A DNA stretch of 64,000 bases from NCBI RefSeq assembly GCF_024169315.1, contig NZ_JALJWR010000001.1, forward strand, positions 951,501-1,015,500, read 5' to 3'. Below are positions 1-8,394 of the stretch, in pieces (position 1 is the first letter of the stretch; each line of letters opens with the position of its first letter). The notes under the pieces were generated by a model. That model was not told the origin of the DNA, searched no databases, and saw only the letters and a program-made list of their open reading frames with translations. Made by a program: the position numbers and the translations under genes. The DNA is from Pseudomonas migulae. GTDB lineage: Bacteria > Pseudomonadota > Gammaproteobacteria > Pseudomonadales > Pseudomonadaceae.

Positions 1-181
1 TGCGTGCGTCGTCACCGTTGTCGAGCAAGGTAATCTGGGTGGAAAGACTGGCAACGTCTTTCAGCAGTTCGAGCATTTCCTGGGATTTCGCACCGTCGTC
101 GAGGGATGCAACGATCTCGATCGGCTGGGTGACCCGTTCCAGGTACGATTTCAACTGGGCTTTAAGACTGGCGTCCAACAT
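1..181 (-). CDS. ahpF: Alkyl hydroperoxide reductase subunit F, N-terminal part (cut by window edge)
   Basis: Only about the first 60 residues are in the window. They begin [20 protein letters not shown] and match the N-terminal thioredoxin-like domain of AhpF, the flavoprotein that passes electrons from NADH to AhpC. I chose the ATG at 181 because it aligns with the usual AhpF start; an in-frame ATG at 196 would add five residues. It lies downstream of ahpC on the same strand, separated by a strong hairpin, the usual ahpC-ahpF order. The FAD/NADH domains are outside the window. Confidence 0.9.
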   Translation of the reverse strand, partial: MLDASLKAQLKSYLERVTQPIEIVASLDDGAKSQEMLELLKDVASLSTQITLLDNGDDAR

Positions 182-221
182 ACGGGCGATTTCCATGCTG
201 TTTGGTAAAGAAACGAATTCG

Positions 222-260
222 AAAAAAAACGCCCGAGCGAATCTCGCCCGGGCGTTTTAT
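222..260 (-). terminator. Hairpin terminator between ahpC and ahpF
   Basis: A GC-rich stem (arms cgcccgagcga and tcgcccgggcg, one G-T pair) is flanked by A8 on one side and T4 on the other, so it can act in both directions. Read on the minus strand it follows ahpC and precedes ahpF, so it probably lowers ahpF expression relative to ahpC. Confidence 0.8.
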
Positions 261-320
261 AGGGCGGTGCAGCTTACTTAGTAGGTGCGGGATTCCGCCC
301 TGATGAAGCGCGTCACAGAC

Positions 321-884
321 TTAGATCTTGCCGACCAGGTCCAGGGACGGAGCCAGAGTGGCCTCGCCTTCTTTCCACTTGGCTGGGCAAACCTGGCCTG
401 GGTGAGCAGCGACGTACTGGGCAGCCTTGATTTTGCGCAGCAGCTCGGAAGCGTCACGGCCAACGCCGCCATCGTTCAGCTCAACGATTTTGATCTGGCC
501 TTCAGGGTTGATCACGAAGGTGCCACGGTCAGCCAGACCAGCTTCTTCGATCAGCACGTCGAAGTTGCGGGAGATAGCGTGGGTCGGGTCGCCGATCATG
601 GTGTACTGGATTTTGCCGATGGCTGGCGAAGTGTTGTGCCAGGCAGCGTGGGCAAAGTGGGTGTCAGTGGAAACGCTGTAGATTTCGACGCCCAGTTTCT
701 GGAACGCGTCGTAGTTGTCAGCCAGGTCTTCCAGTTCGGTCGGGCAAACGAAGGTGAAGTCGGCTGGGTAGAAGAACACCACAGACCACTTGCCTTTCAG
801 GTCAGCGTCCGAGACTTTTACGAAGTCGCCATTTTTGAAGGCGTCAGCTTTGAACGGTTTAACTTGGCTGTTGATGATAGGCAT
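321..884 (-). CDS. ahpC: Alkyl hydroperoxide reductase subunit C (2-Cys peroxiredoxin)
   Basis: 187 residues, the normal AhpC length, starting [11 protein letters not shown]. The peroxidatic cysteine is C47 in TFVCPTE and the resolving cysteine is C166 in QVCPAKW. It reduces hydrogen peroxide, organic peroxides and peroxynitrite in the cytoplasm and is recycled by AhpF, encoded just downstream. The reading frame is open to 968, but family alignment and the conserved MPIINS start favour 884. An inverted repeat at 976-1020 with OxyR-like spacing lies about 90-135 bp upstream, consistent with peroxide induction. Confidence 0.97.
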   Translation of the reverse strand: MPIINSQVKPFKADAFKNGDFVKVSDADLKGKWSVVFFYPADFTFVCPTELEDLADNYDAFQKLGVEIYSVSTDTHFAHAAWHNTSPAIGKIQYTMIGDPTHAISRNFDVLIEEAGLADRGTFVINPEGQIKIVELNDGGVGRDASELLRKIKAAQYVAAHPGQVCPAKWKEGEATLAPSLDLVGKI

Positions 885-975
885 CGGTGACTCTCCGTCA
901 TGGGTTAAGAAGTTGATGGAGTGAACTTTACCCACTCGACGGACGGATGGCTCATTGGCAAACCTCATGCTGCTG

Positions 976-1020
976 ATCGACTTTCGCTATTAGCCACCTT
1001 TATTAATAGAAGAAAACGAT
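976..1020 (-). promoter_or_regulatory. Inverted repeat resembling an OxyR site upstream of ahpC
   Basis: The site reads ATCG-N7-CTATTA-N11-TAATAG-N7-CGAT, a perfect palindrome in its specified bases. OxyR sites are built of ATAG-N7-CTAT elements; here the outer tetranucleotides are ATCG/CGAT and the inner gap is wider than in the oxidised-OxyR consensus. Position ahead of ahpC supports OxyR, but the assignment is inference. Confidence 0.45.
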
Positions 1021-1022
1021 AT

Positions 1023-1961
1023 CTAGGGCGCAAAAGGTTTTTCAGCGATCCGGGTCATCCCGAGAAAAGGATTGGCCTCCACGTAGCGCATCGCCGACTT
1101 CATGTCCTTCCAGCCCACGTAACTCATCAACGACTTCAAGTCCCAGCCACTTTGGTGCGCCCAGGTGGCGAAGCCGCGGCGCAGAGAGTGACTGGTGTAC
1201 TGCTCGGCCGGGATACCGGCGCGTTCAAGCGCCTGGCGCAGTAACGGAATGATGCTGTTGGCGTGCAACCCCTCCTCGCTCAAATGCCCCCAACGATCGA
1301 TGCCTCGGAATACCGGCCCGCGCACAAGTGCCGCTTCGGTGATCCAGGCGATGTACGCCTGCACCGGGCACAGGCGCTGCAATGCCGGCGTTTGGTAAGT
1401 CTTGCCGAGGTTTTCGCGGTCGCTCTTGCTCCGCGGCAAATACAGGGAAATGCCGGAACCCGCGCTGGCCTGCACATGTTCGATCTGTACGCGACACAAC
1501 TCATCGCTGCGGAAACCGCGCCAGAAGCCCAGCAGGATCAGCGCCGTATCGCGCCGGGCTCTTAACAGAGTCGGCTTATCGTTTTGTGATTTCGCGGTTT
1601 GTGCTTCCAGCTCCAGCGAGGCGACCACTTGCTCAAGATGCTGAAGCTGCAACGGTTCGGCCTGTTTCTCCTGAGCCGGGTGCAGCGCGCGAATGCCTTT
1701 GAAGACCTTGCGCACAACCGGCGCCTTGGTGGGGTCGGCAAAACCCTGGCTGTTGTGCCACTGCGCGAGCGCTGACAAGCGCAGCTTCAACGTGTTGATC
1801 GACAACTCACCGGCGTACGCCACCAGATAACGCGCGACGTTGTCAGCGGTGGCCGGCAGGAAACCGCCCCAACTCACTTCGAAATGCTCGATGGCCGCTC
1901 GATAGCTCCGGCGGGTGTTGTCACGCGTGGCGGCTTGCAGGTATCGATCCAGGTCGGTCAT
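1023..1961 (-). CDS. Tyrosine recombinase (site-specific integrase family)
   Basis: 312 residues. The N-terminal 90 residues are a SAM-like core-binding domain. The catalytic domain shows R in FRSDELC, K in RSKSDRE, HSLRRGF, and VGW followed by the nucleophile tyrosine in SAMRYVE, so the enzyme looks intact. It is divergent from a kfrA-like gene and flanked by housekeeping genes. I see no attachment repeats or phage genes here, so it may be a resident recombinase rather than a recent integrase. Substrate unknown. The shared upstream region carries GTGGTAC repeats. Confidence 0.85.
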   Translation of the reverse strand: MTDLDRYLQAATRDNTRRSYRAAIEHFEVSWGGFLPATADNVARYLVAYAGELSINTLKLRLSALAQWHNSQGFADPTKAPVVRKVFKGIRALHPAQEKQAEPLQLQHLEQVVASLELEAQTAKSQNDKPTLLRARRDTALILLGFWRGFRSDELCRVQIEHVQASAGSGISLYLPRSKSDRENLGKTYQTPALQRLCPVQAYIAWITEAALVRGPVFRGIDRWGHLSEEGLHANSIIPLLRQALERAGIPAEQYTSHSLRRGFATWAHQSGWDLKSLMSYVGWKDMKSAMRYVEANPFLGMTRIAEKPFAP

Positions 1962-2082
1962 GGGCTCATGTCTCGAAGTCGTACGGCTTTTCCGGCGCTA
2001 TAGCCGTTCCAATGCGCATCACATTGGGTAATACCAGTATATCCCGTATCAATAACTTACACTTTTTCGATTTTAAGTATGC

Positions 2083-2116
2083 GTGGTACACTGCGCACTT
2101 TAGTGGTACGTACCAC
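2083..2116. promoter_or_regulatory. GTGGTAC repeat operator between recombinase and kfrA-like gene
   Basis: GTGGTAC occurs at 2083-2089 and 2103-2109, immediately followed by its inverse GTACCAC at 2110-2116, giving a perfect 14 bp palindrome; a further copy lies inside the next gene at 2167-2173. KfrA proteins autoregulate through repeats in their own promoters, so this is the likely KfrA operator. Confidence 0.6.
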
Positions 2117-2139
2117 AGTACGAAATCGTAGGAGAACAC

Positions 2140-3150
2140 ATGGCTCGTGGCGGTATAAACAAAGCAGTGGTACAAACAGCGCGCCTGGCTATCCTCGCCC
2201 GCGGCGAACACCCGAGCATCGACGCTGTACGCATCGAGATGGGCAACACGGGCTCCAAAACCACTATTCACCGGTATTTGAAGGAACTGGACGACGGTGT
2301 CGAACCCGCCGCGCCCTCCTCCGAACCCATCGATGACGAGTTGACAGCGCTGGTCTCACGCCTCGCGCAACGTCTCAAGGAACAGGCGCAGGAGCCCATC
2401 GATCAGGCTCGCGCGCAGTTCGAGCACCAACGCAAAGAGCTGGAAACCCAGCTGACCGACGCGCAAGAAGCCAACAGCGAACTACAGCAACAGTACGAGC
2501 TTCAAACCCTGGCGCTGACGCAGGAATCCGACACCCTGCAAAACACGCTGTCCATGCTGCAGACCGAGCAAACCCGCAACGCCGGGCTGAACCAGGCACT
2601 GGCGGACTTCGAGTTACGCTTGCAGGACAAGGACGAGCAGATCCGCTCCCTCGAGGAAAAGCACCTGCACGCCCGGGATGCGCTGGAGCACTATCGCAAT
2701 GCCGTCAAAGAGCAGCGCGAACAGGAGCAACGACGCCACGAAGGCCAGGTACAGCAGATTCAGATGGAATTGCGTCAGGCCCAGCAAAGTGCCCTTGTGC
2801 GTCAGGACGAAATCACCCAGCTGCACCGTGACAACGAACGCTTATTGACTGAAAACCGTGGCACGCTGCGGGAACTGAGCCTGCTGCAGGAACAGCTCAA
2901 GCAGACCCACACTCGCCAGGATCAGTTGCTGGAACAGGTCAACCGCATCGACAGCGAACGCACCCTCCTCCAGGAACGCTTGCGCGCAACGATGCTGGAA
3001 AGCCAGTCGCTGAAACAGAATGTGGAAGAGCAGTCGCAGATCAACAAAGCGCTGGAAGTCGAATTGCTCAAGACTCAGGCGAGCCTCGATGAAAGCGTGC
3101 GCCTGGCGGCTGTCATTGCGACAGCGCCAGACGCAGCCAAGGCCGATTAA
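2140..3150 (+). CDS. KfrA-like DNA-binding coiled-coil protein
   Basis: 336 residues. Residues 1-60 ([19 protein letters not shown] onward) form the KfrA_N-type DNA-binding region with the characteristic [12 protein letters not shown] helix. Residues about 60-320 are a long, Gln/Glu-rich heptad coiled coil. Plasmid KfrA is an autorepressor and organising protein; chromosomal relatives are poorly understood. The start has a good Shine-Dalgarno (AGGAGA, 2130-2135). The gene ends tail to tail with gorA, stop codons overlapping. Divergence from a recombinase suggests the two act or are regulated together; that is inference. Confidence 0.8.
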   Translation: MARGGINKAVVQTARLAILARGEHPSIDAVRIEMGNTGSKTTIHRYLKELDDGVEPAAPSSEPIDDELTALVSRLAQRLKEQAQEPIDQARAQFEHQRKELETQLTDAQEANSELQQQYELQTLALTQESDTLQNTLSMLQTEQTRNAGLNQALADFELRLQDKDEQIRSLEEKHLHARDALEHYRNAVKEQREQEQRRHEGQVQQIQMELRQAQQSALVRQDEITQLHRDNERLLTENRGTLRELSLLQEQLKQTHTRQDQLLEQVNRIDSERTLLQERLRATMLESQSLKQNVEEQSQINKALEVELLKTQASLDESVRLAAVIATAPDAAKAD

Positions 3151-4505
3151 CCTGCGACCGGCGTACGCATGGTGACGAACTCTTCGGCGGCGGTCGGATG
3201 CACGCCGACGGTGTCGTCGAAGTCGCGCTTGGTGGCGCCCGCCTTCAAGGCGATTGCCAGACCCTGCACGATCTCGCCGGCATCCGGCCCGACCATGTGA
3301 CAGCCGAGCACCTTGTCGGTCTTGCCGTCCACCACGAGTTTCATCAGCGTGCGCTCCTGGCATTCAGTCAGGGTCAGCTTCATCGGGCGGAAGCGGCTTT
3401 CATAGATCACCACGTCGTGGCCGGCTTCGCGAGCCTCTTCTTCGCTCAGGCCAACGGTGCCGATATTCGGCAAGCTGAACACTGCGGTCGGGATCATCTT
3501 GTAATCCACCGGACGATACTGCTCAGGCTTGAACAAGCGGCGCGCAACAGCCATGCCTTCGGCCAGTGCGACCGGGGTGAGCTGGACCCGACCAATCACA
3601 TCGCCAAGGGCCAGGATCGACGGCTCGGCGGTCTGGTATTGCTCATCGACCTCGACGAAGCCTTTCTTGTCGAGTTTGACGCCGGTGTTTTCCAGTCCCA
3701 GATTGTCCAGCATCGGACGGCGGCCGGTGGCGTAGAACACGCAATCGGCTTCCAGCTGACGACCGTCCTTGAGCGTCGCTTTCAGACTGCCGTCGGCGAG
3801 TTTTTCGATGCGCTCGATGTCGGCATTGAATTGCAGGTCCATGCCACGCTTGGTCAGCTCTTCCTGCAAGTGCTTGCGCACTGCACCGTCGAAGCCGCGC
3901 AGGAACAGGTCACCGCGATACAGCAACGTGGTTTCGGCGCCCAGGCCATGGAAAATCCCGGCAAACTCGACGGCAATGTAACCACCGCCCACGACCAGCA
4001 CGCGTTTTGGCAGCTCTTTGAGGAAGAACGCCTGGTTGGAACTGATCGCATGCTCGTGCCCCGGAATCTCCGGGATCTGCGGCCAGCCGCCGGTAGCAAT
4101 CAGGATATTCTTGGCGGTGAAACGCTCGCCATTGATCTCGACGGTATTGGGGTCGACGATTTTGGCGTGGCCTTCATGCAGGGTCACACCGCTGCTCACC
4201 AGCAGGTTGCGATAGATGCCGTTCAGGCGATTGATCTCGCGATCCTTGTTGGCGATCAGTGTCGCCCAATCGAACTTCGCCTCGCCCGGGGTCCAGCCAA
4301 AACCCGAAGACTGCTCGAAGTCTTCGGCGAAGTGCGCGCCGTAGACCAGCAATTTCTTCGGCACGCAGCCGACGTTCACACAGGTGCCACCCAGGTAGCG
4401 GCTCTCGGCCACGGCCACTTTCGCGCCAAACCCGGCCGCAAAACGCGCAGCCCGCACACCGCCGGAACCGGCGCCAATCACATAAAGGTCAAAATCGTAG
4501 GCCAT
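3147..4505 (-). CDS. gorA: Glutathione-disulfide reductase
   Basis: 452 residues. The FAD-binding GAGSGG motif is near residue 11, and the redox-active pair C42/C47 lies in [13 protein letters not shown]. The NADPH-binding [13 protein letters not shown] segment follows, and the C-terminal dimerisation domain carries the catalytic HPTAAEEF motif. It regenerates reduced glutathione in the cytoplasm using NADPH. SD GAGGAG precedes the ATG. It is followed on the opposite strand by the kfrA-like gene. Confidence 0.97.
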   Translation of the reverse strand: MAYDFDLYVIGAGSGGVRAARFAAGFGAKVAVAESRYLGGTCVNVGCVPKKLLVYGAHFAEDFEQSSGFGWTPGEAKFDWATLIANKDREINRLNGIYRNLLVSSGVTLHEGHAKIVDPNTVEINGERFTAKNILIATGGWPQIPEIPGHEHAISSNQAFFLKELPKRVLVVGGGYIAVEFAGIFHGLGAETTLLYRGDLFLRGFDGAVRKHLQEELTKRGMDLQFNADIERIEKLADGSLKATLKDGRQLEADCVFYATGRRPMLDNLGLENTGVKLDKKGFVEVDEQYQTAEPSILALGDVIGRVQLTPVALAEGMAVARRLFKPEQYRPVDYKMIPTAVFSLPNIGTVGLSEEEAREAGHDVVIYESRFRPMKLTLTECQERTLMKLVVDGKTDKVLGCHMVGPDAGEIVQGLAIALKAGATKRDFDDTVGVHPTAAEEFVTMRTPVAG

Positions 4506-4587
4506 TTTTCAATCTCCTCGGCAGGCAAACAGCATACTCGCAGACGTCCGTTGGGCAAGCGCTGCAAACGATATGGGGCCAGAAAAT

Positions 4588-4614
4588 GAAAAAGCCACCC
4601 GAAGGTGGCTTTTC
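4588..4614 (-). terminator. Terminator downstream of galU
   Basis: A perfect 10 bp stem AAAAGCCACC/GGTGGCTTTT with a four-base loop; on the minus strand it is followed by T-rich sequence, 23 bp after the galU stop. Confidence 0.9.
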
Positions 4615-4636
4615 AATACAAGCAGGTCAGGCGCTA

Positions 4637-5476
4637 TCAGTAAGCCTTGCCGGTCTTGTAGAAGTTTTCGAAGCAGAAGTTGGTTGCTTCGATGTAGCCT
4701 TCAGCACCACCACAGTCGAAACGCTGGCCCTTGAATTTGTAGGCAATCACGCAACCATTCTTCGCCTGCTTCATCAGGGCGTCAGTGATCTGGATCTCAC
4801 CACCTTTGCCTGGCTCGGTTTGCTTGATCAGCTCGAAAATGTCCGGAGTCAGGATGTAACGACCGATGATCGCCAGGTTCGACGGAGCGTCTTCCGGAGC
4901 CGGTTTTTCGACCATGTTACGAACGCGGTACAGGTCATCAGCGATCAACTCGCCAGCGATCACGCCGTACTTGTTGGTTTCCTGCGGATCCACTTCCTGG
5001 ATCGCGACGATGGTGCAGCGATACTGCTCGTACAGCTTGACCATCTGGGTCAGTACGCCGTCGCCTTCGAGGTTGACGCACAGGTCGTCCGCCAGCACTA
5101 CGGCGAAAGGTTCGTCGCCGATCAACGGACGACCGGTCAGGATTGCGTGACCCAGGCCTTTCATTTCGGTCTGGCGAGTGTAGGAGAACGAGCACTCGTC
5201 GAGCAGTTTGCGGATGCCGACCAGGTATTTTTCCTTGTCGGTGCCCTTGATCTGATTTTCCAGCTCATAGCTGATGTCGAAGTGGTCTTCCAGAGCGCGC
5301 TTGCCGCGACCGGTGACGATGGAGATTTCGGTCAAACCGGCGTCCAGAGCTTCTTCGACGCCGTACTGGATCAGTGGCTTGTTTACCACCGGCAGCATTT
5401 CTTTGGGCATGGCTTTAGTCGCTGGCAGGAAGCGAGTACCGTAACCGGCTGCTGGGAACAAGCATTTCTTGATCAT
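4637..5476 (-). CDS. galU: UTP--glucose-1-phosphate uridylyltransferase
   Basis: 279 residues, typical bacterial GalU length. The N-terminal nucleotide-binding signature GYGTRFLPATKAMPKEMLPV is present, followed by the VLADDLCVN and VEKPAPEDAPSNLAIIGRY segments conserved in the family. It makes UDP-glucose for LPS core, exopolysaccharide and trehalose pathways. SD AAGGA precedes the ATG. It is a monocistronic unit with its own terminator. Confidence 0.97.
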   Translation of the reverse strand: MIKKCLFPAAGYGTRFLPATKAMPKEMLPVVNKPLIQYGVEEALDAGLTEISIVTGRGKRALEDHFDISYELENQIKGTDKEKYLVGIRKLLDECSFSYTRQTEMKGLGHAILTGRPLIGDEPFAVVLADDLCVNLEGDGVLTQMVKLYEQYRCTIVAIQEVDPQETNKYGVIAGELIADDLYRVRNMVEKPAPEDAPSNLAIIGRYILTPDIFELIKQTEPGKGGEIQITDALMKQAKNGCVIAYKFKGQRFDCGGAEGYIEATNFCFENFYKTGKAY

Positions 5477-5756
5477 ATAAGTCCTTGAAAGGGCTGTGTG
5501 TTCGAGTTTCGGCGCAGTCTAATCAGGCGGCGTGCACCTTACAATGCCCCGCGCTGGCTAACCGATGCCATCATAGAGAAATATTCTCGCGGATAGTTCC
5601 GCAGATCGTTCCAGTGCCTTTTATAGATAGCAGAAATTCCGGGCGGCGCCGACGAATCTGCCGCCCGCAGATTCGCACTACCATACGCCCATCAGCACCC
5701 GCCGAGTGCAATTGGCGCTATCATTGCGCAATTGAACCAGCCAACGAGGCAGATAG

Positions 5757-5945
5757 ATGTCGGTAGCAAAAAGTGTCAACGGTTTCCTGATCAATCAGGC
5801 GAAAGACGGCCAGTGGTGGGTAGACAGCGTCAGCGGCGAGAATATCGCCGGGCCATTCCCGACCGAAGCGTTGGCGATTGAAGTGGCATCCGTATTGGAG
5901 CTCGAACACCCGGCCCCCAAGCGTCGCGGCAAGGACAAGTCCTGA
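5757..5945 (+). CDS. Conserved small protein, function unknown
   Basis: 62 residues, beginning MSVAKSVNGFLINQAKDGQW and ending in a basic tail (PKRRGKDKS). No membrane segment or signal peptide. SD GAGGCAG lies just upstream, and a canonical terminator follows 20 bp after the stop, so it looks like a complete single-gene unit. I do not recognise the family. Confidence 0.7.
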   Translation: MSVAKSVNGFLINQAKDGQWWVDSVSGENIAGPFPTEALAIEVASVLELEHPAPKRRGKDKS

Positions 5946-5964
5946 GACGCGCCTGACTCGACCC

Positions 5965-5991
5965 AAGCCCTGCCTTGCGCAGGGCTTTTTT
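5965..5991 (+). terminator. Rho-independent terminator
   Basis: Stem AAGCCCTGC/GCAGGGCTT with a short loop followed by a T run; it ends the 62-residue gene upstream. Confidence 0.9.
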
Positions 5992-6084
5992 ACGAATGTC
6001 GGCGACGAAGTGGCCTTTCGCTATAACCTTTTGATTCCGGCGCTGTCACAGGCTTAGCCCCATTATCCTGACGACGACCCCAAC

Positions 6085-6366
6085 ATGACTAAATTCTTGC
6101 CCCTGATTGCGGTATTGGCCCTGAGCGGCTGCGCAACTTCCGAAACCACCTACCTGAACAACGGCGAACAAGGCCTGAGCATCGACTGCTCGGGAGAAGC
6201 CAATTCCTGGGCCACCTGCTATGAAAAAGCCGAAGCGTCCTGCGCCGGCACCGGCTATCGAATCGTTGGCACCGACGGCACACCTTCCACCAAGGAAAGT
6301 GACAAGACCCTGGGCGTCGACGTGGGCAACTACAAAAACCGCAGCGTCGTGGTGGTCTGCAAGTAA
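6085..6366 (+). CDS. Small putative lipoprotein
   Basis: 93 residues. A short hydrophobic signal ends in the lipobox LALSGC, so the mature chain should start at C16 and be lipid-modified. The mature part has four further cysteines (in SIDCSGEA, ATCYEKA, ASCAGTG and the C-terminal VVVCK), suggesting two disulfides in the periplasm. Function unknown. It converges on the next minus-strand gene with only 12 bp between. Confidence 0.75.
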   Translation: MTKFLPLIAVLALSGCATSETTYLNNGEQGLSIDCSGEANSWATCYEKAEASCAGTGYRIVGTDGTPSTKESDKTLGVDVGNYKNRSVVVVCK

Positions 6367-6378
6367 GGCACTTGTGCC

Positions 6379-6609
6379 CTACATGTGAATTTCAGCGAAT
6401 TTGATCCCGAGACCGCGCACGGTCTCGATCAGATCATCAAGGCGGCTGAAGGATTCGACTTCATCGTTGTCATCCACCAGAAAATAACTGCGCCCGGCGC
6501 TTTTCTTGAAAAACACGATCCATTCCCCCGGGTCCGCCGGATTCTGAATCACATGGGTAGCAGAGATATGACCCTCTGCATGCCGCTCCCGTACCTGCTC
6601 TCGCTTCAT
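6379..6609 (-). CDS. Conserved small protein, function unknown
   Basis: 76 residues from MKREQVRERHAEG. The frame is open to 6639, but the ATG at 6609 has SD GGAG at good spacing and the upstream ATG lies inside a hairpin. The middle (EWIVFFKKSAGRSYFLVDDNDEV) looks like a compact beta-rich fold. It shares direction with the lipoprotein gene upstream and is separated from it by a stable hairpin. No function assigned. Confidence 0.65.
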   Translation of the reverse strand: MKREQVRERHAEGHISATHVIQNPADPGEWIVFFKKSAGRSYFLVDDNDEVESFSRLDDLIETVRGLGIKFAEIHM

Positions 6610-6629
6610 GCTCGACTCCAGAAATGACA

Positions 6630-6658
6630 ATGCCGCCAAAGCGTTGCTTTGACGGCAT
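6630..6658 (-). terminator. Hairpin after the lipoprotein gene
   Basis: Arms ATGCCGTCAAAGC and GCTTTGGCGGCAT pair over 13 bp with one mismatch-type pair. There is no clear T tract, so it may be an attenuator or mRNA-stabilising hairpin between two co-directional genes rather than a full terminator. Confidence 0.5.
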
Positions 6659-6681
6659 CGGTGCTGACTGTCGCTAGTTTA

Positions 6682-7041
6682 TCAGCCGGAGATACACGCG
6701 GTGGCGGCATTGCGCACATCCATCGGGCGCAACGGCACATTGGAAATACGCTCATGCAGCTTGATGCTGCTGCCGCTGGAACGCTCTTCAATATCGAATA
6801 CGGCCGCAGGGCCAGAGGAAAACTTCTGCGGCACGATGACCCGCACGCCTTCCTTCTCCTGCGGTTCGACTTGCAGGGCACCGCGACTGCTGGCCAGTTT
6901 TTCGGTCAGGCACTGCGCGTATTCACTGGGCTTCTTGCCGGAAATCACGTTCATGGTGGGCAACGACTCGTTGATTTCCGAGACACTCGCACAACCACTT
7001 ATCGCCAAAGCAAACGGCAAGACCCACGCACCCCACTTCAT
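6682..7041 (-). CDS. Putative lipoprotein
   Basis: 119 residues from MKWGAWVLPFALAISGCASV; the lipobox is AISGC. The longer open frame to 7116 lacks a ribosome site, whereas 7041 is preceded by GGAGG. The mature part ends with a cysteine (TACISG) and contains C44-type positions that could form a disulfide. Probably anchored in the outer membrane facing the periplasm. Function unknown. Confidence 0.75.
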   Translation of the reverse strand: MKWGAWVLPFALAISGCASVSEINESLPTMNVISGKKPSEYAQCLTEKLASSRGALQVEPQEKEGVRVIVPQKFSSGPAAVFDIEERSSGSSIKLHERISNVPLRPMDVRNAATACISG

Positions 7042-7253
7042 ATAAAACCTCCGATAAAGACCCTCCGACAGCACAAATGCTGGTTTTCTCCGAGGCTCAC
7101 TGCTTTTATCGCTCATGGAATTCCGAATAACTGTTTTTAATTGTCAAAGCACACCCCGACGACCGGATAATAACCTGTTCGGGCTGATAAACTGCGCCAA
7201 TCGCCCATGCTATCGTTTTGATTTTGTAGAAAAAGCCCTTCTGGAGGCGCCTC

Positions 7254-7556
7254 ATGAAATTTATCCACCAGCGCGAGCACCTCAATGAAGACGACATCGT
7301 CGTCATCCAGTGCTCCCAAATGTGCAACATCCGCTTGATGAACGACGCCAATTTCCGCAGCTTCAAGAATGGCGGCCGTCACACTTACCATGGCGGTGCG
7401 TTCGACACCTTCCCGGCCCGCATTACTGCACCGAGTACCGGTTTCTGGAACATCACCATCGACACCGTCAACCGTCGGCCGATCAGCGTGACCCGCAAAC
7501 CGACCCTGACTCACTCGATCAAGATCATCCGCCGCTCCACCTCGAAACTGAGCTGA
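7254..7556 (+). CDS. DUF1883 domain protein
   Basis: 100 residues beginning MKFIHQREHLNEDDIVVIQC. The whole chain is the DUF1883 fold, a small beta-rich domain found in many proteobacteria, with the conserved QCSQMCNIRLM and HTYHGGAF segments. SD GGAGG precedes the start. No biochemical role is established. It is followed by a small gene on the same strand that may be cotranscribed. Confidence 0.85.
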   Translation: MKFIHQREHLNEDDIVVIQCSQMCNIRLMNDANFRSFKNGGRHTYHGGAFDTFPARITAPSTGFWNITIDTVNRRPISVTRKPTLTHSIKIIRRSTSKLS

Positions 7557-7585
7557 GCAATGCCCGACACGACTATTAAGCAGGT

Positions 7586-7762
7586 ATGACCGTGGCCCAA
7601 ACGACCAAGTACGTCATCAAATACAAACTCAACGGCGAGCGCCGTTTCGAATTTGCCCAGCTTGAAAATGGCACCGAAGCCGAAGCCAGAGCCGCGCTGG
7701 ACGCGATTCATGGCCAGGGCGACGACGTCATCAGCGAGATCAGCGTCAGCAAAGCGCTGTAA
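7586..7762 (+). CDS. Small conserved protein, function unknown
   Basis: 58 residues: MTVAQTTKYVIKYKLNGERR at the start and VISEISVSKAL at the end. It reads as one beta-alpha-beta unit. A GTG at 7592 is an alternative start. The gene lies 29 bp after the DUF1883 gene in the same direction and just before the alkylation-response promoter. I do not recognise a family. Confidence 0.6.
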   Translation: MTVAQTTKYVIKYKLNGERRFEFAQLENGTEAEARAALDAIHGQGDDVISEISVSKAL

Positions 7763-7803
7763 CGGGATTCGGAGCGACAATGTGGATGTCTGCTCCATCC
7801 GTT

Positions 7804-7854
7804 GAATTCGACCGCAAGCCCCGGAGTGTTCACCCAGGCAACGCTCCCTAGACT
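7804..7854 (+). promoter_or_regulatory. Ada-type activator box and promoter of the ogt operon
   Basis: A 25 bp box at 7804-7828 (core GAATTCGACCGCAAG) is followed by a -10-like TAGACT at 7849-7854, with no good -35. The box recurs before ada (9772-9796) with 23 of 25 bases the same, and in both places the -10 starts exactly 45 bp after the box start. E. coli Ada boxes likewise contain AAT and GCAA elements just upstream of the promoter. Confidence 0.75.
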
Positions 7855-7887
7855 GGCCACCTCGACCTTTGGTTAAGGAGTCAGAAC

Positions 7888-8394
7888 ATGTCTACTTCCC
7901 CGATTCGTTTCATCAGCGGTACTTCAAGCCTTGGCGTCCTGTTGCTGGCCTCCAGCGCGCAAGGATTGTGCGCGTTGCTGCTCGGCGATGACCTGGAGAC
8001 GCTAGAACGTGACCTTGCGCGGCGGTTCCCCGGTCAGCCAACACCTCAACGTGATGAAGGCTTGAGGCCTGCGCTGGAACAAACCCTTCGCTATCTCGAC
8101 AACCCTCTGACTGTGCTCGATTTGCCACTGGACCTGATGGGTAGCGTTTTCCAGCACCGAGTCTGGGAAGCCCTGCGCCAAATACCGCTCGGCAAAACCG
8201 CCAGCTATCAGGAGATCGCCCGGCAACTGGGACAACCCAAAGCCTTCCGGGCCGTGGCCAATGCCTGCGGCGCAAACCCGCTGGCAGTCATCGTGCCCTG
8301 CCATCGGGTCCTGCGCCAGGACGGCAGCCTCGGCGGTTACCGTTGGGGCCTGGAGCGCAAACGGCAACTGCTGGCGCGTGAGGCGCAGCAATGA
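7888..8394 (+). CDS. ogt: Methylated-DNA--[protein]-cysteine S-methyltransferase
   Basis: 168 residues. The acceptor cysteine is C138 in PCHRVL, preceded by the helix ANACGANPLAVIV and followed by the GGYRWGLERKRQLL segment that closes the active site. It removes alkyl groups from O6-alkylguanine in a single suicide reaction. The chain resembles the C-terminal half of the Ada protein encoded 2 kb downstream (both have SLG..L...S..G.CA.LLGDD), so it is an AdaB-like paralogue. SD AAGGAG. The stop overlaps the start of the next gene, so they are translationally coupled. Confidence 0.92.
   Translation: MSTSPIRFISGTSSLGVLLLASSAQGLCALLLGDDLETLERDLARRFPGQPTPQRDEGLRPALEQTLRYLDNPLTVLDLPLDLMGSVFQHRVWEALRQIPLGKTASYQEIARQLGQPKAFRAVANACGANPLAVIVPCHRVLRQDGSLGGYRWGLERKRQLLAREAQQ

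Noticed and set aside
3198..4589. Long plus-strand open frame of 463 codons opposite gorA
   Set aside because: It is the antisense shadow of gorA, whose motifs and length are complete; GC-rich third positions keep this frame open.
4259..5488. Plus-strand open frame of 409 codons opposite galU
   Set aside because: Antisense to an intact galU and lacking any recognisable motif.
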